The notes under the pieces: model-generated
Told to the model about the DNA's origin: nothing
Database searches by the model: none
The model's input: only the letters and a program-made list of their open reading frames with translations
In this document: positions 34,379 to 44,347 of the stretch, in pieces
How the letters are laid out: each line of letters starts with the position of its first letter
How positions within the stretch are numbered: position 1 is the stretch's first letter
NCBI RefSeq assembly: GCF_050003625.1
Contig: NC_134398.1
Coordinates: 18,302,997 to 18,366,996, forward strand
Source of the DNA: Haematobia irritans
Lineage: Eukaryota; Arthropoda; Insecta; Diptera; Muscidae
Length of the DNA stretch: 64,000 bases
Direction: 5' to 3'
Translations under genes and position numbers: made by a program

Positions 34379-35905
34379 AACAAGTAAGGAAAGTCTAAAG
34401 TCGGGGGGGGGGGGGGGGGGTGGGGGGTGGGTGACTATATTATACCTTGCACCACTTTGTAGATCTAAATTTTCGATACCATATCACATCCGTCAAATGT
34501 ATTGGGGGCTATATATAAAGGTTTGTCCCAAATACATTTATTTAAATATCACTCGATCTGGACAGAATTTGATAGACTTCTACAAAATCTAAAGACTCAA
34601 AATTTAAGTCGGCTAATGCACTAGGGTGCAACACAATGTTAGTAAAAAATATGGGAAACATTTAAATCTGAAGCAACTTTAAGGAAACTTCGCAAAAGTT
34701 TATTTATGATTTATCGCTCGATATATATGTATTAGAAGTTTAGGAAAATTAGAGTCATTTTTACAACTTTTATATAAAGCAATGGCGATTTTACAAGGAA
34801 AATGTTGGTATTTTGACCATTTTTGTCGAAATCGGAAAAAACATATATATGGGAGCTATATCTAAATCTGAACCGATTTCAACCAAATTTGGCTCGCATA
34901 GCTACAACGCTAATTCTACTTCCTGTGCAAAATTTCAACTAAATCGGAGCAAAAAATTGGCCTCTGTGGTCATATGTGTGTAAATCGGCCGAAAGCTATA
35001 TATGGGAGCTATATACAAATCTGAACCGATTTCAACCAAATTTGGCACGCATAGCAACAATGCTAATTCTACTCCCTGTACAAAATTTCAACTAAATCGG
35101 AGTTAAAAATTGGCCTCTGTGGTCATATGAGTGTAAATCGGGCGAAAGCTATATATAAGGGAGCTATATCTAAATCTGAACCGATTTCAACCAAATTTTG
35201 CACGCATAGCTACAATGCTAATTCTACTCCCTGTGCAAAATTTCAACTAAATCGGAGCAAAAAGTTAGCCTCTGTGGTCATATGAGTGTAAATCGGCCGA
35301 AAGCTATATATGGGAGCTATATCTAAATCTGAACCGATTGCAGCCAAATTTGGCACGCATAGCTACAATGCTAATTCTACTCCCTGTGCAAAATTTCAAC
35401 CAAATTGGGGTAAAACTCTGGCTTCTGGGACCGTATTAGTCCATATCGGGCGAAAGATATATATGGGAGCTATATCTAAATCTGGAGCGATTTCAATAAA
35501 ATTTGGCACACTTGACTATAGTACTAATTGTTCTTCTTGTGCAAAATTTTAAGTAAATTAGGGTAAAACTCTGGCTTCTGGGGCCATATAAGTCCATATC
35601 GGGCGAAATATATATATGGGAGCTATATCTAAATCTGAACCGATTTGTTCCAAAATCAATAGGGATCTATTCTGAGCCAAAACACATACTTGTGCCAAAT
35701 TTGAAGTCGATTGGACTAAAACTGCGACCTAGACTTTGATTACAAAAATGTGTTCACGGACAGACGGACATGGCTACATCGACTCAGGAGCCCACCCTGA
35801 GCATTTTTGCTAAAGACACCATGTGTCTATCTCGTCTCCTTCTGGGTGTTGCAAACATATGCACTAACTTATAATACCCTGTTCCACGGTGTGTAGCAGG
35901 GTATA
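34379..35905 (+). mobile_element. B-family element, both ends present, with an expanded G run in its head
   Basis: The head CAAGTAAGGAAAGTCTAAA is followed by a G run (34403-34430) where other copies have the GGGCGGGGCC hairpin. Five to six 153-bp modules, one with an open 51-residue reading (MGAISKSEPIAAKFG...HIGRKIY), then GACAGACGGACATGG and the hairpin AATACCCTGTTCCAC/GTGTAGCAGGGTAT. It lies inside A-module remnants. Confidence 0.8.
34403..34430 (+). repeat. G-rich run replacing the B head hairpin
   Basis: Eighteen consecutive G, then TGGGGGGTGGG. Four G-tracts could form a G-quadruplex on the plus strand. The usual AGTCGG...CCGACT stem is destroyed. The run could also be an assembly or sequencing artefact. 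Confidence 0.8.
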
Positions 35906-36076
35906 ATTATCGACCGATGTATACCAATTGTCGTGAGGTTGATAGAGGCATATACTTACACTCAAAAATAGTTTAATGGAATACATAGATTTTGACCTTT
36001 TAATTTTTTTTTGGGAGTTTTCTAAAACCAAAGATGCAATATGCTTAAAATAAGTTTTAGCCTATATTTGAAACTT

Positions 36077-36975
36077 TTTATACCGTCCACAATAGGATAG
36101 GGGTATATTAACTGAGTCGATCTAAGCATGTCCGTCCCCCTGTCCGTCCGTCCGTCTGTTGAAATCACGCTAACTTCCGAACGAACGAACGAAGGGAGCC
36201 ACCGTGGTGTAATGGTTAGCATGCCCGCCTTGCATACACAAGGTCGTGGGTTCGATTCCTGCTTCGACCGAACACGAACAAGTATTTCAGCGGTGGATTA
36301 TCCCACCTCAGTAATGCTGGTGACATTTCTGAGGGTTTCAAAGCTTCTCTAAGTGGTTTCACTGGAATGTGGAACGCCGTTCGGACTCGGCTATAAAAAG
36401 GAGGTCCCTTGTTATTGAGCTTAACGTGGAATCGGGCAGCACTCAGTGATAAGAGAGAAGTTCATTAATGTGGTAGACTGAATAGTCTAAGTGAGCCTGA
36501 TACATCGGGCTGCCACCTAACCTAACTTCCGAACGAAACAATCTGTCGACTTGAAACTTGGCATAAGTAGTTGTTATTGATGTAGGTCGGATGGTATTGC
36601 AAATGAGCAATATTGGACAACTTTTACGTATAGCCCCCATATAAACCGAACCCCATATTTGGCTTGCGGAGCTTCTTAGAGAAGAAAATTTCATCCGATC
36701 TGGTTGAAATTTGGTACGTGGTATTAGTAAATGGTCTCGAACAACCATGCAAAATTTGGTCCATATCCGTCAATAATTATATACAGCCACCATATAAACC
36801 TACCCCCAGATTTGACTTGATCTAAGAGACTCCTTAGGGAAGCACATTTCATCCGATCCGGCTGAACTTTGGTACGTGGTTTAAGTATATGGTCTTTAAC
36901 AACCATGCAAGAATTGGTCCATATCTGTTCATAATTGCATATATGATCCCAGATTTGACCTACGGAGCCGACGAA
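36077..36975 (-). mobile_element. A-family element, reverse, tail and modules, with nested SINE
   Basis: On the minus strand: modules 36975-36600 (GGTCAAATCTGGGATCATAT, CAACCAGATCGGATGAAAT), the GTAAAAGTTGTCC terminal variant, SINE 36194-36526, a GGACGGACGGACAGG run near 36140 and a tail with TATACCCCTATCCTATTGTGG near 36080-36112. The head and 29-bp array are absent. Confidence 0.75.
36194..36526 (+). mobile_element. tRNA-derived SINE
   Basis: A box TGGTGTAATGG, B box GGTTCGATTCC, tail CCTAACCTAAC. The flanking sequence AACTTCCGAACGAA is duplicated on both sides (left about 36171-36193, right from about 36524), supporting retroposition into the terminal module of the surrounding A element. 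Confidence 0.88.
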
Positions 36976-36984
36976 GTCTTGTTT

Positions 36985-37225
36985 GATGGGTATTGAGTAC
37001 GATGGTGGTGCCGAGTCCTTTTGGAATGTCCATGGTCTGCCGCCGAAATGTTTGTCTTCCAAAGATTTCAATGTTGTCTCTATGATGATTTCCCGACAAT
37101 ACTCCATATTGAGTTTGACAACACGATCAATGACTGCGAGTGGAGAACGCTCACTAGCCGTTAAGGCAGCCCTCGCCCCTTACTATCGCAGACGATTGAG
37201 TTCTGGTGGCCAATCAAAGGTTTAA
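36985..37225 (-). pseudogene. Small DDE transposase remnant
   Basis: On the minus strand an open stretch reads VVKLNMEYCREIIIETTL, then SLEDKHFGGRPWTFQKDSAP and a diverged end. The WTFQKDSAP segment resembles the second catalytic aspartate region (W.FQQDSAP.H) of Tc1/mariner-type transposases. Only about 80 codons survive, with no first or third catalytic residue, no termini and no target duplication. The GC content here is higher than in the flanks. The exact family is uncertain. Confidence 0.45.
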
Positions 37226-37560
37226 ATCAGCTGACCTTATTGAAAAGAAAACCTGATTATTAATGCTCTTGTCTTTTTTTTTTTGGGTGGAGGTTATCTT
37301 AGCTTAGGTATAGTGGCAGTCCGATACTTCAAGCTACACTGAAAGAAGAATTTTCTTTTCTGAGGAACGAAATTTTAGACAGGCAAAGTTTTCTTTGACG
37401 CTAAAAAATTGTCTTTGAAAGCAAATACAAAATATTTAGAGGCTATCGTTGAAACGGTTATCATAAATTCGGATTTCTTTGCTCTAAAAGAGAAATATTT
37501 TTCCATTTGGTCCGATGGTCGGTGTATTTTGGTCCAATTTTGTCAAATCGGTATTTTTAA
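37226..37560. other. No gene recognised; remnants of a SINE end and a possible MITE end
   Basis: TATAGTGGCAGTCCGATACT at 37311-37330 resembles the inverted 3' end of the SINE. ACACTGAAAGAAGAATTTTC at 37346 resembles a CACTG-type element end, but the following sequence does not match the MITE found elsewhere. Confidence 0.4.
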
Positions 37561-38750
37561 AAATTGTCTATAGAAATAATTTTTTTACAAAATTTTCTAT
37601 AGAAATAACATTTTGGCAAAATTTTGTACAGAAATAAAATTTAAAGATTTGGTATAGATACAAAATTATGTAAAAATTTTTTATAGTAAGAAAAATTCCA
37701 AAAAAATTTATATGGAAATAAAATTTTGCGAAAACTTTCTATAGAAATAAAATTTTGACAAAATTTTCTATAGAAATACAATTTTGTGAAAATTGTCTAT
37801 AGAAATTAAATTTTGACAATATTTCTATGGAAATAAATTTTGACAACATTTTCTACAGAAATTAAATTTTGACAAAATTTCTATAGAATTTAAATTTTGA
37901 CAATATTTCTATGGAAATAAATTTTGACAAAATTTTCTACAGAAATTAAATTTTGACAAAATTTTCTATAGAAATAAAATTTTGTCAAAATTTTCTATTG
38001 AAGTAAAATTTTAAAAACATTTTCTATAAAAATAAAATGTTAACAAAATTTTCTATAGAAAAAAAATTTTGACAAAATTTTCTATAGGAATAAAATTTTG
38101 ACAAAATTTTATATAGAAATAAAATTTGGTCAAATTTTCTATAGAAGTAAAATTTTAAAAACATTTTCTATAGAAATAAAATTTTGACAAAATTTTCTTT
38201 AAAAATAAAATGTTGACAAAATTTTCTAAGGGAATGAAATTGTGAAAAAAAAAATTTCTATAGAAATAAAATTTTGTCAATATTTTTTGTAAAAATACAA
38301 TTTTTGCAATATTTTTTACAGAAATAAAATTTTGACAAAATTTTTGACAGAAATAAAATTTTCTATAGAAATAAAATGTTGACAAAATTTTCTATAGAAA
38401 TAAAATTTTGTTAAATTTTCTATAGAAATAAAATGTAAAAATTTTCTATAGAAAAAAAATTATCAAAATTTTCTATAGAAATAAAATTTTCTATAGAAAT
38501 ACAATTTTGAGAAAATTATCTATATAAATTAAATTTTGACAACATTTCTATAGAAATTAAATTTTGACAAAATTTCTATAGAAATTAAATTTTGACAAAA
38601 TTTCTATGGAAATAAATTTTGACAAAATTTTCTACAGAAATTAAATTTTGACAAAATTTTCTATAGAAAAATTTTAAAAACATTTTCTATAAAAATAAAA
38701 TGTTCACAAACTTTTCTATAGAAAAAAAATTTTGACAAAATTTTCTATAC
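37561..38750 (+). repeat. 29-bp satellite array
   Basis: About 40 degenerate units in the plus orientation. The array is split at 38752 by an AATTAATTG-rich insertion and resumes at 39450. Blocks before and after the insertion share ordered variants (TTTGGTCAAATTTTCTATA, GTAAAATTTTAAAAACATTT, TATTTTTTACAGAAATAAAA), implying segmental amplification. Confidence 0.95.
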
Positions 38751-38751
38751 A

Positions 38752-39448
38752 CACAAAAAAATTTTTTTCTGATTCAATCACGAAATTAATTGATCCAATT
38801 AATTTTTAATTGAAATGTCTTCAATCACAGAAAGGATAGTATCAATTAAAAAATTAATTGAAGGTCAATTAAAAAGGTAATTGATCCAATTAAAAATTAA
38901 TTGATACTATTATTTTTGTGATTGATTTTTGTTTCAATTAAAACATTTGTTGAATCAATTAAATTTTTAATTGAATATTTTTTAAAACTATGTCCTTCGT
39001 TTTGTTGACCTGTTGTTCTAATTTATTTTATTATTATTTCGGCTTGAGGTCCTTTTAATAAAAAATCCTTTTTACGATTTTTGATTACTTGTTAACTTTA
39101 TTCTCCAATATTTCGACTAACATCGTTAGTCTTCGACGGGGATATTAAAGTATTTTTAGGAAATAATCAAAAAATTGTAGAGAGTGATTACGTCTGCTTT
39201 GGCAATCAAATTTTCTAAAAAGCAGACGTAATCACTCTCTACAATTTTTTGATTATTTCCTAAAAATACTTTAATATCCCCGTCGAAGACTAACGATGTT
39301 AGTCGAAATATTGGAGAATAAAGTTAACAAGTAATCAAAAATCGTAAAAAGGATTTTTTATTAAAAGGACCTCAAGCCGAAATAATAATAAATTTTTTAA
39401 AACTTATTAAAATTTTAATTAGAAAAATTTTCGTGAAATTTTGTTGTG
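38752..39448. mobile_element. AATTAATTG-rich MITE carrying a nested hairpin insertion
   Basis: Outer ends CACACAAAAAAATTTTTTTC and GTGAAATTTTGTTGTGTG form a short imperfect inverted repeat. The left part has repeated TCAATTAA(A)AATTAATTG blocks. The near-identical sequence TTTTTTAAAACT precedes (about 38978) and follows (about 39393) an inner segment of about 400 bp that contains the 173-bp inverted repeat, so the inner segment may be a separate insertion with an ~12-bp duplication. Confidence 0.6.
39028..39391. repeat. Perfect 173-bp inverted repeat with 18-bp loop
   Basis: Arms 39028-39200 and 39219-39391 are identical as reverse complements at every base I compared; the loop is GGCAATCAAATTTTCTAA. 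Each arm carries a smaller stem, GACTAAC-GAT-GTTAGTC, followed by GAAATATTGG. Perfect arms imply very recent formation or ongoing conversion. No coding frame. Confidence 0.95.
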
Positions 39449-39449
39449 T

Positions 39450-40890
39450 GTAGGAATAAAATTTTGACAAAATTTTATATAGAAATAAAATTTGGTCAAA
39501 TTTTCTATAAAAGTAAAATTTTAAAAACATTTGCTATAGAAATACAATTTTGACAAAATTTTCTTTAAAAATAAAATGTTGACAAAATTTTCTATGGGAA
39601 TGAAATTTTGAATAAAAATTAAATTTTGAAAAAAATTTCTATAGAAATAAAATTTTGTCAAAATTTTTTGTAAAAATACAATTTTTACAATATTTTTTAC
39701 AGAAATAAAATTTTGACAAAATTTTCGACAGAAATAAAATTTTCTATAGAAATAAAATGTTGACAAAATTTTCTATAGAAATAAAATTTTGTTAAAATTT
39801 TCTATAGAAATACAATTTTGTAAAAATTTTCTATAGGAATAAAATTTTGAAAACATTTTCTATAGAAGTAAAATTTTAAAAACATTTTTTATAGAACTAA
39901 AATTTTGACAAAATTTTCTATAAAAATAAAATTATGATAAAATTTTCTATAGAAAATAAATTTTTGTCAAAATATTCTGTACAAATAAAATGTTGTTACA
40001 ATTTTCTATAGAAATAAAATTTTGTCAAAATTTTCTATAGGAATAAAATTTTGACAAAATTTTCTATAGAAATACAATTTGGTCAAATTTTCTATAGAAG
40101 TAAAATTTTAAAAACATTTTTTATAGATCTAAAATTTTGACAAAATTTTCTATAAAAATAAAATGTTGACAAAATTTTCTACAGAAATAAAATTTTGTCA
40201 AAATTCTGTAGAAATAAAATGTTGGCAAAATTTTCTATAGAAATAAAATTTGTTAAAATTTTCTGTAGAAATAAAATTTTGACAAATTTTCTATAGAAAT
40301 TAAATTTTGACAAAATTTTCTATAGAAATAAAATTTTGACAAAATTTTCTATAAAACTACTGTTGACAACATTTTCTATAGAAATAAAATGTTGTTAAAA
40401 TTTTCTATAGAAAAATATTTAATCAAAATTTTCTATAGAAATAAAATTTTGTTAAAATTTTCTATAAAAACAAAATTTTGTCAAAATTTTCTATAGGAAT
40501 AAAATTTTGACAAAATTTTCTATGGAAGTAAAATTTTAAAAACATTTTTTATAGAACTAAAATTTTGACAAAATTTTCTATAAAAATAAAATTTTGACAA
40601 AATTTTCTATAAAAATAAAATTTTGATAAAATTTTCTATAGAAATAAATTTTTGTCAAAATATTCTGTAGAAATAAAATTTTGACAAAAATTTGAATAGA
40701 AATAACATTTTAACAAACTCTTCTATAGAAATAAAATTTTGACAAAATTTTATATAGAAGTACAATTTAAAAAACCTTTCTATAGAAATAAAATTTTGAC
40801 AAAATTTTCTATAAAAATAAAACGTTGACAACATTTTCTATAGAAATGAATAGAAATAAAAATTTGAAATTTTCTATCGAAGTAAAAATT
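39450..40890 (+). repeat. 29-bp satellite array
   Basis: About 48 units continuing the array at 37561-38750 in the same orientation. Higher-order blocks recur, for example TTTTATAGAACTAAAATTTT or a close variant near 39887, 40122 and 40547. It ends near 40890 in unrelated sequence. Confidence 0.95.
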
Positions 40891-41027
40891 TCGAAGGAAA
40901 AAATTTTAACTATTAAATGATATAAATTTAATTTGGAAAACTGGTCCGCTGTTACGAAGTTTGGTCCAATTGTGGAAAAATGGTGGTCCAAAATAAAAAT
41001 TCATTGTTGCAACGCTGTTTGGGTGTA

Positions 41028-41307
41028 GCTTAGACTATTCAGTCCATTGTGATACCACAGTAGAGAACTTCTCTCCTATCACCGAATACTGTTCGATTTT
41101 ATGTTTATCTCAATGACAAGGGACCTTCTTTTTATAGGCGTGAAAACACATAGAGGTGCCATGAAACACTCAGAAATGTCACCAGCATTACTGAGAGGGG
41201 ATAATCCACCGCTGAAAAATTTTAGTATTTGGTACAGGGCTATTATGCTCGTCTTACATGGGTTAAGTAAGACGAGCATAATAGCCGTCGCACTACGGTT
41301 GCTCCCA
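41028..41307 (-). mobile_element. tRNA-derived SINE, damaged
   Basis: The body is recognisable (CTTAGACTATTCAGTCCATT, AATGACAAGGGACCTTCTTT, TCACCAGCATTACTGAG). The tRNA-like head is reduced: the B box is gone and the region holds a perfect 19-bp inverted repeat (41239-41257 and 41267-41285; GCTATTATGCTCGTCTTAC). The CCTAA tail is also missing. Confidence 0.8.
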
Positions 41308-42455
41308 ATGTGTTTGAAAGTCAAGGCCCTTTGTATGAATGGTGAACATAATATCCCAAAATCATGGAGGAACGAATTTAGGACCCCATCTTGGGATTTC
41401 AGCGCCTAAGCCTGTATTCTAAAAACTCCTGGTTTACGATATTCAGCCTGGCCGATATTACCGCCCATTTGTTTGCAATTATTTATGATAAATTGCAAAA
41501 AAAAAAAAAAACTCATCAGCCCATCGCTCCGACAACATTGATGGAAAACTAACGAAAAATGAGATGATGTTGAATGATATCCAACGAATGGATGAATGAA
41601 ACGAAGGCCAGAAGCCTGATGGGCTACATAACAAACTGTCGTTCTCAATATGAAGGGCATGAATGGATGGATGGATGGATGGGTGGATGACGATAGTTTC
41701 AAGGCAATGTCTTAGTAGATACTGCCCTCGCTGGTAATTATGTTGTTGGCCATAATAACCATGTTCTGTTTTGGCCATAATGATGGTATTTCCCAACCTC
41801 CCGCGTAAAAAGATGAATGGTGAATATCTGTAAGTTATTCAAGATTATGAATACGTGGCCTGGGAAAGATTTCAACGATAATGAAACGTACAAGAACAAT
41901 AACAAGAAATTCCAAAATGTACTATGAACCCCATCAAATCGACACGAATGAACTAAGATAAATTATGAAAATTGATTTTATGTAATTAGAAAACCAAAAA
42001 AAAAAAAAATCATCTACATTTTGTAATTTATTCAAGGCAATATGTCATTCATAGACGAATATAGATTTTTCATAAAATCTATTAAGATTTTTATCTATTG
42101 GGCTAAGAAGAGGTAAGCAGGTGGATTGAGTGGGCCTTACTATTGGGGGAAAATTAATTTGACCCATCATGATTAGAATGATGAAATTGAAAATAAATGA
42201 ATGGATAGACAAATGTTTACTTCTGACAAGCCATCCGGAGAGAGAAATTAGTATCCTATTTCATCATATGCTGATCTAAATAATGATGGACATTAAGAGA
42301 GGAGATTACTTTGGATGATTTATATGTCTTTGCTTAGGTCTAAATTTGACTAAAATGGTTATATTAAAATCGTGGATGAACTGTAAATAATATTGATCTA
42401 ATATGAAAGATTATGATAAATTTCTTTAAAATAAAGACAATTTAATTAAAATAAA
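41308..42455. other. No gene recognised; single-copy-looking DNA
   Basis: Includes an A run at 41497-41511, a GGATGGATGGATGGATGGGT run near 41665 and purine-rich sequence rich in AATGA/GATGA words. Frames of about 100 codons on the minus strand (41406-41702, 41479-41796) arise from the simple-sequence run. I see no element ends. Confidence 0.45.
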
Positions 42456-42641
42456 GTCATTTTAATTCAATAAAGTTCATAATCTATCGTAATAGAAAAC
42501 TTGCTCGTGACCGGAACGTATCACGGGAACGGATGCAACACGTATTGAACAAGAAAGGAAAGTCTAGAGTCGAACGGAGACGACTGCATTAAACCGATTT
42601 TTTTCAAATTCTTTAAATTTGTTGGGAACTATAAAAAAGAG

Positions 42642-44212
42642 CCCAGCTAGCATTTTTGTCGTTTTTTAAGCACTTTCGAGTCTTTTTCGAGTCTACTTGG
42701 CGATTAAAAAGGCAGAATATGAGCTCATTTTATGAACATAAAAGACTCTTTTGTCGGGAGAAAAACGTGACTGCCCGCGACTCTTCTTTATAAATCATTT
42801 ATGAGTCTTCTTCTATATTATTTTAGAGTCTTTTCGACTCATTTTCTAGTAGCATTAAAGTCTTTTTTGAATCGTTTTTTGATCAGTTTTAGTCTTATTA
42901 TACCTCATCTGCGATTCTTTTTCGAGTCGTTTTTCAATTATGATTATAATCCCTTACGAGTCTTTAATGGATCACATATTACTCTATTTATGAGTCACTT
43001 ATGAGTCATTTAATAGTCATATTTCTAATCGCAAATGACTCTTCTAAGTGCATTTTTGAGTCGGTTTTCTGAACCCTTTCCCTTTAATTAATAATACGTG
43101 TTTTTTTATTAATATAAATATTTATTATTAATATTTGTATTATAATTATTTTAATTAAAATACTTAGTATTTAATAACAAAATTATAAATAACAATCATT
43201 TGTTAATATTTCTTTAAATGAAAAAAAAACATTTAATTTTAAATTAAATAAAAAAATATATACTTAATCACTTCTTTTCGTTTTTGTCAAACGATCCTTA
43301 GCATGGACAAAATGTTTTTGTAATACGACATTCATTTCCCTGTCTGTCGTTTCGTATTTAAGATGACATATATCTAAAAATATATAAGTGATTTTCTTGT
43401 AATAAAATTTAATTATTATTTGTATTATAAATATTTACTTACTTTTAATTAAAGTTATTATGAAAGATTTTTCAGCACTGGGCGTAGTGCTAGTCCCCTT
43501 CCAGCCATATAATGTAGCCAGTTCATCGGAATATACTTTCCGAACTGAATATCTTAAAAATTGTGCGTGTCCTTCTACGCCGGTTTTTGCTGTAACCTCT
43601 TTCTAAAAAATGTAAACAGTGTTAAGAAAAATTATAAATTATCAATTTTATTTGTTAGTTTGTTTCGTCGTCTTTCATACTTACAATTTGTTTCAGCTTT
43701 TCTTCATTTTCCTGTAGCAAATTCTCAAATTCATTTAAATCGTTTTTATTATTAAATGGAAGTTTCTGACAATATTTCTGACAATATTATAGAGATTGCC
43801 CCGTTAAAATTGTGATTTAAATAAAAAAAAAACACTTGCAATAAATCTGTAAAATCATTATTTGATCACCAAAAGTACTCGAAGATGACTCCTTTAGACG
43901 ATTTTAAATCGAACACATTTTATGCCCATTAGCGCGAGTCATTTTCGTGCCATTTTTTGGTCCCGTAACTGTTTAAGCAGTTTTTGATTACCAAAAGTAC
44001 TCGAAGATGACTCCTCTAGACGGTTTTTGTTAGATTTTTGTTATTTTTTGTTGTATTTTATAACGAACTCATTTTACGCCCATTAGCGCGAGTCATTTTC
44101 GTATCGTATTGTAATCACATAACTGACATAGCAGTTTTTGATCTCCTAAAGTACTCGAATATGACTCATTTACATGATTTTTGTTAAAACAATCACCCAA
44201 ATGCTAGCTGGG
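42642..44212 (-). mobile_element. 1571-bp TIR element carrying a DUF4806-like gene remnant
   Basis: The inverted termini CCCAGCTAGCATTT/AAATGCTAGCTGGG (14 bp) are flanked by AG on both sides. Both subterminal regions are dense in GAGTC/GACTC words (for example TTTATGAGTCTTC, GATGACTCCTTTAGACG, GATGACTCCTCTAGACGG), which look like subterminal binding repeats. The middle encodes part of a spliced gene on the minus strand. The duplicated segment at 46176-46476 lacks it. No transposase is seen, so it is non-autonomous or decayed. Confidence 0.75.
43264..43765 (-). pseudogene. DUF4806-like protein, C-terminal three exons, N-terminus missing
   Basis: Three minus-strand segments join in one frame through canonical splice sites: 43685-43765 (27 codons, KLPFNNKNDLNEFENLLQEN...), 43443-43602 (53 codons plus one base, KEVTAKTGVEGHAQFLRYSV...LATLYGWKGTST...) and 43264-43373, ending KHFVHAKDRLTKTKRSD and stop. 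Donors are GTAAGT in both introns; acceptors are TTTTTTAG and ATTTTTAG. The codon split across the second intron (A|AT) keeps the frame. The order of a hydrophobic LPF..., an acidic helical stretch, an SW/GW-K-G motif and a final H(A/S)KDRL is what I recall of the insect DUF4806 domain, whose function is unknown. No start codon or N-terminal exon lies inside the element, and an in-frame TAA occurs just upstream. It could be the tail of the element's own gene or captured host sequence. Confidence 0.55.
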
Positions 44213-44347
44213 AGTATACTCCCATATAAATGTATTTAAATTTGCACCGGTTTGAAAAAAAAAAATATTTTATACTTATAAAAAAACTCTGGACATAAAA
44301 TTTAAATTGACAAACGTCCTGGGGTGAAACAAAATGTTAGTAACAAG

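Larger units (their letters stand above)
42456..44347 (+). repeat. Duplicated B-like segment, copy 1 (split by the 42642 element)
   Basis: 42456-42641 plus 44213-44347 match 46176-46476 almost base for base (two changes in the first 150 bp: GCTCGTGACC/GCCCGTGACC and AACGTATCAC/AACATATCAC). It contains a diverged B head (AAGAAAGGAAAGTCTAGAGT, GTCGAACGGAGACGAC) and ends GTGAAACAAAATGTTAGTAA before an A head. Copy 1 carries a 1571-bp transposon that copy 2 lacks. Confidence 0.85.

Noticed and set aside
34315..35968. 65-bp direct repeat flanking a B element as a target duplication
   Set aside because: The two copies differ at about six positions and match neighbouring A modules, so they are module copies rather than an insertion duplication.
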